Source: Actinomyces sp. ICM47
GTDB taxonomy: Bacteria; Actinomycetota; Actinomycetes; Actinomycetales; Actinomycetaceae
Assembly (NCBI RefSeq): GCF_000278725.1
Contig: NZ_ALCA01000047.1
Coordinates: forward strand, 1-40,172
Direction of reading: 5' to 3'
DNA: 40,172 nucleotides
Shown piece by piece: positions 33,683 to 40,172 of this stretch. Numbering within the stretch: position 1 is the stretch's first letter; the number at the start of each line of letters is the position of its first letter. The notes under the pieces are model-generated. The model saw only the letters and a list, made by a program, of their open reading frames with translations. It ran no database searches and was not told where the DNA came from. The translations under genes and the position numbers were made by a program.

Positions 33683-33888
33683 GCGCGTTCCGCCTTCTGG
33701 CGTTCGCGTGTCGCGGTGTACTGGTCCTGGATAAACTGCTCCAAGACGGATTCTTCGATCCGCCAGACGTGCTTGCCTCCCACCTGAATGGCGGGCAGTT
33801 CGCCGGAGGAAACGAGGGCGCGGGTTGCTGACATAGTGAGATTCAGGGTCTCGGCGACGTCAGCGAGAGTGAGAAATCGTGTTGCCAT
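33676..33888 (-). CDS. Small excisionase/MerR-type helix-turn-helix protein
   Basis: A 70-aa DNA-binding protein of the excisionase-type HTH family (similar in scale to BldC). FLTLADVAETLNLTMSATRALVSSGELPAIQVGGKHVWRIEESVLEQFIQDQY holds the winged MerR-like helix-turn-helix: helix 1 LTLADVAETL, recognition helix SATRALVSSGELP and wing VGGKHVWRI. No integrase or phage gene is near, so it is a chromosomal regulator rather than a true phage excisionase. The start ATG 33888 lies inside a perfect 16-bp palindrome and 6 nt after a TACCAT -10 box, which suggests autoregulation. Tail ERQKAERAQ is basic. Confidence 0.8.
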   Translation of the reverse strand: MATRFLTLADVAETLNLTMSATRALVSSGELPAIQVGGKHVWRIEESVLEQFIQDQYTATRERQKAERAQ

Positions 33889-33895
33889 GGCAACA
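33880..33895. promoter_or_regulatory. Perfect 16-bp palindrome centred on the HTH gene start codon
   Basis: TGTTGCCATGGCAACA is a perfect palindrome. Its centre contains the ATG of the HTH gene at 33888-33886. A dimer bound here would block transcription start or translation, so it is a candidate operator, possibly for the gene's own product. Confidence 0.45.
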
Positions 33896-33900
33896 TGGTA
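33895..33900 (-). promoter_or_regulatory. -10 box TACCAT, leaderless promoter of the HTH gene
   Basis: On the minus strand TACCAT (TANNNT) is followed by 6 nt and the ATG at 33888, giving an RNA that starts at the start codon. The final T of this box is also the first base of the 16-bp palindrome at 33880-33895, so promoter and operator candidate overlap. Confidence 0.45.
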
Positions 33901-34034
33901 TCAGTTGAGTTCGTTTCGTTTAAATCGTTTGAGTCAGCAATTTTTTCGTATCTCGATTGGTCGATAGGGCTGGTTGATCTCAATAGATATTGAACAACCT
34001 ACCGCTTTTTGTCAGAACGATGCATTATGGAGGG

Positions 34035-34679
34035 GTGAAACGCGTCTCAGCTTCAGCGTCGATTCCTGCGCGCGCCCCCGGAAAGATGGACCGTCGATTC
34101 ATAATCGGCGTGGTCCTCATCATCGCGTCTGTGATCGCCTTCAGTGTCCTTGGCGGATTCCTCCGGGGAGGAACCCGCGTCTACACGGTGACGACCAGCA
34201 TCGCCCCCGGCGAAGCACTCACGGCTGACAACGTTCGTGAAGTCTCCGTCCACGTCGACACCGCCGTCTACGCGCCGACGGCGGATACGCCCCTGGGCAG
34301 CCGTGCCACGCGCATGCTCACCCCGGGTCAGCTTGTCATGCGCGCCGACCTCGCGCCGGACGGTACGGCTGGCCCCCAGGACCCGGACGGCATGGTCCGC
34401 GTCGCCCTCACCGTGAACGCAGGACTTCCCGACGGAGTGGCCGATGGGACTGCCATCCGACTGTGGAGCGTCTCGTCCCGCTCGCCCGCGGGTGGTGAGG
34501 CGAAGGCCCGCGAAATCGAGGGGACGTTCACCTTCGTACGCTCGGTCGACTCCTCGACCTCCGGGACTCATCGGGGCACGCGCATCGAAATCATGGCCAA
34601 TGCCCAATCCCTGCCCGAACTCCTGGCCGCGCAGACCTCGAATGAACAGCTGGCCGCCGTCCCGGTGGGGGCCTCGTGA
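34035..34679 (+). CDS. SAF domain protein (CpaB/RcpC-like)
   Basis: A 214-aa protein. One membrane helix at about 19-40 (RRFIIGVVLIIASVIAFSVLGGFL) is followed by an outside SAF domain: VYTVTTSIAPGEALTADNVREVSVHVDTAVYAP...GSRATRMLTPGQLVMRADLAP and VRVALTVNAGLPDGVADGTAIRLW. The pattern is that of CpaB/RcpC, the SAF protein of Flp pilus assembly. The start GTG 34035 has GGAGGG directly upstream and CATTAT (a possible -10) 6 nt before it; ATG 34020 is an alternative. It overlaps the following CpaE-like gene by 4 nt (GTGA). No pilin or secretin is in view, so the assembled structure is unknown. Confidence 0.75.
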   Translation: MKRVSASASIPARAPGKMDRRFIIGVVLIIASVIAFSVLGGFLRGGTRVYTVTTSIAPGEALTADNVREVSVHVDTAVYAPTADTPLGSRATRMLTPGQLVMRADLAPDGTAGPQDPDGMVRVALTVNAGLPDGVADGTAIRLWSVSSRSPAGGEAKAREIEGTFTFVRSVDSSTSGTHRGTRIEIMANAQSLPELLAAQTSNEQLAAVPVGAS

Positions 34680-35860
34680 GCGCCGTCCACGGAGTCGTGA
34701 TCCTAGCTGATCAGCGCTGGGAAGCCCCCATAATCCAGGCGATCCAGTCACGCTCTGACTGCCTGGCTATCGTCCGGCGCTGCGCCGACCTGGCCGAGGT
34801 GATCGCCGCCGCGCGCGCCGGCATCGCGGATCTCGCGGTCATCGACGGTGCCGACCCCGACCTGACGTCCGATGCCCTCGCCTCCCTGCGCTCAGTCGGC
34901 ATGTCGGTCGTCGCCCTGGCACCGCACGAGGAGCGCTCGCGGCTCCGGGCCCTCGGCGTTGCCTCGGTAGCGGCCCCCGGCAGCCCCGACCAGGTCGTCA
35001 ACTCCCTCATCGCAGCGACCCGCGCGCGTCGGCCGAACCCCACCATGGCCTCGGCCCCGCCGCCCCCGCCCGAACCCACGCAACCCGGCTCCGTCCTGGC
35101 CGTGTGGGGGACCTCCGGGGCACCGGGGCGCACGACCCTGGCGGCGGGTATCGCGACCGCCTTCGCCACGCACGCGCCCACCCTCCTCATTGACGCTGAC
35201 ACCACGAATCCGACGATTGCCCACCTGCTTGGCCTGCCGGTCCACGCCTCGGGGCTCTCCGTCCTGGCGCGCACCGCCTCGCGCGGGCCACTGACCCCCG
35301 AGGACGTCGTGGGCGCGTCCGTGCGCCGCTCCGACAATCTTCGGATCGTGACCGGCCTGGTCACCCCGCATCGCTGGCGCGAGGTCAGCCGGACGAGCAT
35401 CGAAGCGATCCTCGGTGCGGCCCGGCTATGTTCCCGCTACACGGTCGTGGACGTCGCGGCGACTTCCCTGGAAAAAGCGACGCGCGGTGCGAATCGCGAC
35501 GACGTCGCCCTCGGCGTCCTGGAACGCGTGGACCGCCTGGTGATCGCTGCGCGCGCCGACATCGTCGGCATCAACCGCCTGTCCTTCCTGGCGCGCTGGT
35601 GGGACGAACAGGGACGAGATATCCCCGTTGACGTCATCGTGAACCGTGTCAACGCGGATGCGATTGGACCGCGCCCTGTGGCCGCGCTGCAGGCTGCCAT
35701 CGGAGCGTTCATGCCGGGGCGTATCTTCCACACCGTCAACGAGGACCCCGGGGTGGCGCGAGCCTCCCTGCGCGCCAAAGCGCTGGGAGAAAACGGAACT
35801 CGTTGCGTCGCCGCCGACGCGTTGGAAGCGATTGTGGCCCAGTGGGTGCCTACACTGTGA
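34676..35860 (+). CDS. CpaE/MinD-like P-loop ATPase with altered Walker A
   Basis: A 394-aa protein. Residues about 1-115 look like a pseudo-receiver domain as in CpaE (VVILADQRWEAPIIQAIQ...ADLAVIDGADPDLTSDALASLRSVGMSVVALAP). After a Pro-rich linker (about 125-137) comes a MinD-type ATPase. The Walker A is GTSGAPGRTT (145-154), and both signature and P-loop Lys are replaced (S147, R152). The DxD segment LLIDADTTNPTIAHLLG is kept, as is VVDVAATS near the Walker B position. ATP binding may be weak or altered. In Tad pili CpaE/TadZ marks the pole. It starts at GTG 34676, coupled to the SAF gene. The partner of this pair is not visible. Confidence 0.75.
   Translation: MSAVHGVVILADQRWEAPIIQAIQSRSDCLAIVRRCADLAEVIAAARAGIADLAVIDGADPDLTSDALASLRSVGMSVVALAPHEERSRLRALGVASVAAPGSPDQVVNSLIAATRARRPNPTMASAPPPPPEPTQPGSVLAVWGTSGAPGRTTLAAGIATAFATHAPTLLIDADTTNPTIAHLLGLPVHASGLSVLARTASRGPLTPEDVVGASVRRSDNLRIVTGLVTPHRWREVSRTSIEAILGAARLCSRYTVVDVAATSLEKATRGANRDDVALGVLERVDRLVIAARADIVGINRLSFLARWWDEQGRDIPVDVIVNRVNADAIGPRPVAALQAAIGAFMPGRIFHTVNEDPGVARASLRAKALGENGTRCVAADALEAIVAQWVPTL
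35851..35856 (+). promoter_or_regulatory. -10 box TACACT before the DUF6912 gene
   Basis: TACACT (TANNNT) is followed by 6 nt (GTGACC) and ATG 35863. It lies within the last codons of the CpaE-like gene. An extra promoter for DUF6912 is possible, but read-through from upstream is also possible. Confidence 0.35.
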
Positions 35861-35862
35861 CC

Positions 35863-36333
35863 ATGCGCGTCTATGTTCCCGCCGTCCTGTCCGAGCTGTC
35901 CGTCCTCCTGCCGCCCGTACGCGTCGGCGTGGTTGCCGTGCCCGACGCCGCGATGAGTGGCGAGGACGTTGAGGTCCTCGAGGACGATGCCATCACCGAG
36001 GCCGCTCTGTCCTCCCTGGAGCTGGCCCGAGAGACCGACGGGGCGCTGCCCGCCCGCGTCGTCCTGGCGGTGGACACGCCCACGTCGACGACGCTGACCC
36101 CCGGCGACGAGGTCGAACCCCACATTTTCACCGCGCCCTCCTTCGAGTACACGTGGTCGGACGTAGCCGCGATCCTTGTGGACTTGCCCGACGCAGCCTC
36201 GGCGGTCAGCGCCGTCCTGGAGGCCGACACACAGGAGGGTGCCGACGAGGCCGTGGCCGCCCTGTGGGAGTTCTCCCTGGCGTGGTTCGACCGCTCCGAG
36301 CGCCCGGACGTCCTGGCGCTGCACAAGGGCTGA
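35863..36333 (+). CDS. DUF6912 family protein
   Basis: A 156-aa protein, conserved in actinobacteria as DUF6912. MRVYVPAVLSELSVLLPP opens it; a helical part LEDDAITEAALSSLELARETDG, then ARVVLAVDTP, FTAPSFEYTWSDVAAILVDLPDAASAVSAVLEADTQEGADEAVAALWEFSLAWFDRSE. No catalytic residues stand out. The composition is strongly acidic. It follows the CpaE-like gene by 2 nt. The C-terminal LAWFDRSE motif is the most conserved part. Function unknown. It ends in a 97-bp convergent gap before sbcC, where I see no clear terminator. Confidence 0.7.
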   Translation: MRVYVPAVLSELSVLLPPVRVGVVAVPDAAMSGEDVEVLEDDAITEAALSSLELARETDGALPARVVLAVDTPTSTTLTPGDEVEPHIFTAPSFEYTWSDVAAILVDLPDAASAVSAVLEADTQEGADEAVAALWEFSLAWFDRSERPDVLALHKG

Positions 36334-36430
36334 CGACCGCCGCACGGGGTGCTCCCGCGCGGCGCGCTACGTCGGCGTCGACCGCGCGAAGCCGTCGCCT
36401 CGCGGATCGATGCCCGCAGACGTCCGATCC

Positions 36431-39400
36431 CTACGCGCGCACCCGCAGCGTCGAGCCGCCCTCCTCGAGGGGACGCACCTGGATTTGGTCCGCGATCTGC
36501 GTGGCCATCTCTTCAACGTGCGAGATGACGCCGACCGTGCGGCCCGCGCTGCGCAGCGCCTGCAGCTGCTCCATGACGAGCGCGAGGGTGTGCGAGTCCA
36601 GCGACCCGAAGCCCTCGTCGATAAACATTGTGCGCAGCTCAACCCCTCCGGCCTCGGCTGTCACGACATCCGCCAGGGCGAGCGCGAGCGCCAGGGACGT
36701 GTAGAAGGTTTCCCCGCCCGACAGCGTGCGAGGGCTGCGCGTGGCCTCCGTATCGTGGTCGACGATAGCCAGGCCGAGACCCGACTTGCGTGAGGAAGTG
36801 CCGTCGTCGGGCACGGCCACGAGCTGGTAGCGTCCCGACGAGATACGCTCCAGACGAGGATTCGCGGCCGCGAGCACGTCCTCGAGCCGAGAAATGAGCA
36901 CCCATGCTGACAGCGGCGTGGCCGCGAGGTTGTCCGGCCCGGATGCTGCCGCGATGTCCGCGAGGCGACGGATGGGACCCGCCTGCTCTCGGGCCTGCGC
37001 GAGCGCGTCCAACGCCTGCTCCAGGGAGACGCGAGCGGCCTCGATCTGCGCGCAGTGCTGCTCGAGCTTGCCCGAGGCCCGGGCGGCGGAAGCGGCGTCC
37101 TCGTCGGCCTTGCGGGAGGCATCGGTGAGAGCCTCGAGGTCCGGCGCTGGGGCCGGTGCCGCGCGGGTCAAGCGCTCCGACGCAAGGGCCTCGCGTACCG
37201 CGAAGATCTCGCGTTCGTGGGCGCTGACGCGCGCTTCAAGCGCCGTGACGTCGCGTTCTTCCAGCAGGAAGGAACGCCAGGAGTCAGCCTCTAGCTCCTG
37301 GGCTTCCAGGGCCTGGGTGAGGGCCGCGCGCGCCTCGCGATCAGACTCGCTGGCCTGCTCCCAGTCGGCGCACGCACGCACGACCTGGGACGCGCGCGAC
37401 GCGTCCTGCTTCAGCTGTGCGGCGCGCGCGTCCAGAGACTCGAAAGTGGAACGTTCCGCCTCCACGCGCTCGACCGCCTGCGCCAGCGCGACCCGGCGTT
37501 CCTCGAGCGTCGAGGCCAGCGACGCGGCCTTTTCGCGGGCGGCCGTGAGGGCATCCGTCAGACCGTCGAGGCGGGTGCGCTCCTGCGCGAGGGCCGCCTC
37601 GATCTCGGTGATCTGCGGGCCGAGAGCCTCGAGCTTCGCAACGAGTTCGACGGCCCGATCCCGCTCAGTCTCGAGCGTCGGCGTGGGGGCACCAGCCACC
37701 TCGTTGAGCTGGGCGATACGCCGCACGAGGTCCTGGTGGCGCGCCCGCGCGTCTCGCAGTGTGCTCTCCGCGCGGTCACGCACCTGGTCGAGTTCGGCGA
37801 CCTGCTCGCGCGTGATCTCCCCGTCCGTAGCCGGTGCGGGAGCGGGGTGAACGGTGGACCCACACACGGGACACGGCGTGTCCTCCTCGAGCTCGCGCGC
37901 GAGGGCCGATGCGCTCTGCGCAATCCACAGGTCATGGCCGTCCGCTGCTGCGGCGTTCGCGAGCTTCGCAGCGACGGTGGCCTCGCGAAGCTCGTCCGAC
38001 GCGCCGAGAAGGGCCGAGCGCAGCAGGTCTGCCTGCATGGAGGCATCCACGCGCTCGTTGATGGCGCGCAGCGCGGACGCGGCCTCAGGCAGCGTGTCGG
38101 CGTCTGCCCGCATGAGGCGCAGGGCCTCGGTTGCTTGCTCGATGCGCAGGGGCAGCGCCTCGCGCTCGGCTTCGATCGAGGAGACGCGCGCCGATGCCGC
38201 TTCATGCTGGGAGCGCAGCGACTCGATCTGCGCGCGCGCCTCGGGCAGCGAGCGCTCGACGGCCAGGGCCTCCTCGAGAGAGCCGCGCGTGCGCGTCGCC
38301 TCGTCGCGCAGACTCTGCGCCCGCTCGCCGAGATCAACCACGGCCTCGGGCGTGAGAGACTCTGGGATGACGGAGGCTGCCCCGCCGAGACCGGAGGAGA
38401 GCGCCAAGACCTGGTCGCAGGCCCTCTCCAGGCGCGTGAGTGCCTTCTCCTGGGCGGAGGCATAGGGAGCGACAGCCAGCGCTCGGCGGGCGTCGGCCGC
38501 GCGCTGAGCATCGGCGAGCACACTCTGCTCAGCCGCCACGAGAGCCTCCAGACGCTCACTCAGGCGAGCGTGCTCGGCCTGCCCCTGCGCCAGAGCACGC
38601 CCCTCGGACAGGGCGTGGGAGGCCTCGCGAGCTGCCGCACTGGACACCTGAGCGACGTGCAGGGTCTGCTCGTGCGCCTCGCGCGCGCGAGCACAGGCCT
38701 GCTCGGCCCAACGCCGCACCGCGCTCGAATCCTCCGCGCCCGCGTCCAGCTGGTCGGCATCCTGGTCACCGGTCGCCCGCTCGTCGGGAGCCGACCCGTC
38801 CGTGTGCGCGTCCTCGCTCAGGGCACTGTCGAGGGACCGCATGCGCTCACATGCTCCGATGGCGGCCACGCGCCGCTCCTCGATGCTGCGCTTCGACGAG
38901 GCTGCCGCATCGACGAGAGCCTTCGTGAAGTCGGAGTAGATCTGCGTGTCGAAAATGTCGCGCAGGATCTGCTCGCGATCATTCGAGGTGGCGGTGAGGA
39001 ACTGGGAGAACTTACCCTGCGGCAGCACGATCGTCTGGAGGAACTGGTCCTTATCTAGGCCCACGATTGCCGGAATCTCGGAGCCCACGTCGCGCGGACC
39101 CGATGCGATTGCTTCGACCGTGCGCCATCCGTCCGGCGCGTCCGGATCCTCCACGACCCGCGTGAGCGTCGACTTCGAATTGCGCTGCGACTTCTTGCCC
39201 GCCGGCGTGTACGCCGGGGTGCGCGTCACCCGGTAGATGCCCGTCGCCACCTCGAAGACCAGGTCCGCCTCCGACGGATCTGAATCCGAGATGTGGTTGG
39301 AGCGCAGGCGGTCCTTCGACGCGTCCTTCGTGCGCGCCACGTCCCCGTACAGGGCGAAGGTGATGGCGTCGATGAGCGTGGACTTACCCGCGCCCGTGGG

Positions 39401-39505
39401 ACCCTCGAGCAGGAAGAGCCCCGATTCGTCGAAGGCGGAGAAGTCGACCGTGTGTGCTCCCGCGAAGGGACCGATTCCCGTCATGCGTAGCCAGCGGATT
39501 TTCAC
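36431..39505 (-). CDS. sbcC: SbcC exonuclease subunit (Rad50 family)
   Basis: A 1024-aa SMC-like ATPase of the SbcCD nuclease, which removes DNA hairpins and protein-blocked ends. Walker A FLLEGPTGAGKSTLIDAITFALYG is near the start. Long coiled-coil arms carry a zinc hook CPVCGS at about residue 545. The C-terminal head holds the signature LSGGETFYTSLALALALADVV and the Walker B LRTMFIDEGFGSLD. The domain order is complete. GTG 39505 overlaps the sbcD stop (GTGA). The upstream frame to 39535 is rejected because it lies inside sbcD. Ala/Arg/Glu-rich arms are normal for this family in high-GC hosts. Confidence 0.93.
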   Translation of the reverse strand: MKIRWLRMTGIGPFAGAHTVDFSAFDESGLFLLEGPTGAGKSTLIDAITFALYGDVARTKDASKDRLRSNHISDSDPSEADLVFEVATGIYRVTRTPAYTPAGKKSQRNSKSTLTRVVEDPDAPDGWRTVEAIASGPRDVGSEIPAIVGLDKDQFLQTIVLPQGKFSQFLTATSNDREQILRDIFDTQIYSDFTKALVDAAASSKRSIEERRVAAIGACERMRSLDSALSEDAHTDGSAPDERATGDQDADQLDAGAEDSSAVRRWAEQACARAREAHEQTLHVAQVSSAAAREASHALSEGRALAQGQAEHARLSERLEALVAAEQSVLADAQRAADARRALAVAPYASAQEKALTRLERACDQVLALSSGLGGAASVIPESLTPEAVVDLGERAQSLRDEATRTRGSLEEALAVERSLPEARAQIESLRSQHEAASARVSSIEAEREALPLRIEQATEALRLMRADADTLPEAASALRAINERVDASMQADLLRSALLGASDELREATVAAKLANAAAADGHDLWIAQSASALARELEEDTPCPVCGSTVHPAPAPATDGEITREQVAELDQVRDRAESTLRDARARHQDLVRRIAQLNEVAGAPTPTLETERDRAVELVAKLEALGPQITEIEAALAQERTRLDGLTDALTAAREKAASLASTLEERRVALAQAVERVEAERSTFESLDARAAQLKQDASRASQVVRACADWEQASESDREARAALTQALEAQELEADSWRSFLLEERDVTALEARVSAHEREIFAVREALASERLTRAAPAPAPDLEALTDASRKADEDAASAARASGKLEQHCAQIEAARVSLEQALDALAQAREQAGPIRRLADIAAASGPDNLAATPLSAWVLISRLEDVLAAANPRLERISSGRYQLVAVPDDGTSSRKSGLGLAIVDHDTEATRSPRTLSGGETFYTSLALALALADVVTAEAGGVELRTMFIDEGFGSLDSHTLALVMEQLQALRSAGRTVGVISHVEEMATQIADQIQVRPLEEGGSTLRVRA

Positions 39506-40172
39506 TGCATGTCCTTTCCTCGAAGCTGCGCCCACACGTCCAGGGCGAGCGCGCGCTCCTGTGGGCTGAGCGCCCGACCGCCCACGGCCTCGTAAAACTC
39601 CTCCGTGACCTCGCGCGGATCCCGCGAGGCGCGCACGGTCATCGCGGGCGTGAGCGAGGGCGCCTGGGAGGGGCGGTGCACGACGACGAGGGCGTGCGGG
39701 TAGATGTCGCGGATACGCGTCACCATGCGCTCGGGTCGGGCACTGTCCGTGACCGTGATCGACACGTACGAGGCCGTGGCGGCCTGATCGGGATCGGTGA
39801 GTAGTTCCTCCATGGTCCCCTCAAGCACCGCGACGGTGCGCAGCGTCGGGATGGGCACCACCTCGATATCGGTGACCGAGGTGGCGTCCGTGGTCACGAG
39901 GGTGACGGACTTGGTGGCCCCGGCCTCGGAGAAGGAATACGCGATGGGCGAGCCCGCGTAGCGGATCGGGACCGCGGCCCCCGAGATGTTCTGCGGGTGG
40001 TGCAAGTGCCCGGCCGCCACGTAGTCGAGTCCGTGGGTCAGGGGTGTCTCGCCCCCGAGCGTGTCGAACAGATCAGCCGACACGGAGGGCACACCGCCCA
40101 CCTGGATGTCGCGCTCGGAGTCCGAGGGCTGGGCGCCCGTCACGAAGGCGTGCGGCATCGCGATGGCCGGGC
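39502..40172 (-). CDS. sbcD: SbcD nuclease subunit (5' end outside window)
   Basis: The C-terminal 222 residues of SbcD, the Mre11-type metallophosphoesterase. The last catalytic motifs are seen: AMPHAFVTGAQPSDSERDIQVGG (metal-binding His and the SDSER stretch) and VDYVAAGHLHHPQ-like DYVAAGHLHHPQ with the GHxH box. AVPIRYAGSPIAYSFSEAG follows, then the capping domain and a final RALSPQERALALDVWAQLRGKDMQ. The start and the first phosphoesterase motifs lie beyond the right edge, so the total length is unknown. With SbcC it forms one operon, SbcD first. Confidence 0.92.
   Translation of the reverse strand, partial: PAIAMPHAFVTGAQPSDSERDIQVGGVPSVSADLFDTLGGETPLTHGLDYVAAGHLHHPQNISGAAVPIRYAGSPIAYSFSEAGATKSVTLVTTDATSVTDIEVVPIPTLRTVAVLEGTMEELLTDPDQAATASYVSITVTDSARPERMVTRIRDIYPHALVVVHRPSQAPSLTPAMTVRASRDPREVTEEFYEAVGGRALSPQERALALDVWAQLRGKDMQ

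Noticed and set aside
33676..33888. Phage excisionase or prophage remnant
   Set aside because: The HTH family name suggests it, but no integrase, attachment repeat or phage gene is near, and flanking genes are core.

Overview
The window is high-GC DNA from an actinobacterium. The best fit is the Actinomycetaceae (Schaalia/Actinomyces type). This rests on a WhiB-family protein, the linked mtrA-mtrB-lpqB-comF-hpf-secA block, the RDD/SpoIIM/DUF58/MoxR block and the DUF3499 and TIGR03089 genes. Gene order around these markers resembles the conserved actinobacterial core (whiB2 region and mtrAB-secA1 region of mycobacteria). The genus assignment is inference from protein flavour, not a database result. 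No tRNA, rRNA, CRISPR array, insertion sequence or phage module was seen. Coding density is very high and many stop and start codons overlap.

Region 1 (1-8454, + strand) is a cell-surface polysaccharide locus. It holds a partial GT2 glycosyltransferase, a WsaF-like GT4 glycosyltransferase, a sugar-nucleotide epimerase/dehydratase, a second GT2, a Wzm/Wzt ABC exporter whose ATPase has a C-terminal carbohydrate-binding extension, RmlB (dTDP-glucose 4,6-dehydratase) and a third GT2. Together they suggest assembly and export of a rhamnose-containing glycan by the ABC-dependent route.

Region 2 (8483-15400) is the whiB2 neighbourhood. It holds a divergent TIGR03089 gene, a WhiB-type Fe-S regulator, a giant membrane GT2 (about 1050 aa), a DUF5719 exported protein, a degenerate zincin-like protein and the zinc-ribbon protein DUF3499.

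Region 3 (15404-22859) holds RDD and SpoIIM/DUF95 membrane proteins. A minus-strand operon follows, running from a GPDPase-type membrane protein through DUF4129, DUF4350 and a MoxR AAA+ ATPase to DUF58, nearly all overlapping or a few bases apart.

Region 4 (23003-31536, +) is mtrA-mtrB-lpqB-comF, then a structured leader plus hpf, then secA, with strong hairpin terminators after hpf and secA. Region 5 (31605-36333) holds DUF6459 and LysM proteins, an uncharacterised protein, a small excisionase-type HTH protein, a SAF (CpaB-like) protein, a CpaE/MinD-like ATPase and a DUF6912 protein. Region 6 (36431-end, -) is sbcC and partial sbcD.

Two non-coding patterns stand out. First, several promoters have a TANNNT -10 box only 6-8 nt before the start codon, so the mRNAs should be leaderless. 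These also fix several start codons. Second, the roughly 143-nt leader of hpf contains four successive hairpins behind an extended -10 promoter and may be a cis-acting or free-standing structured RNA (compare the known raiA RNA motif).
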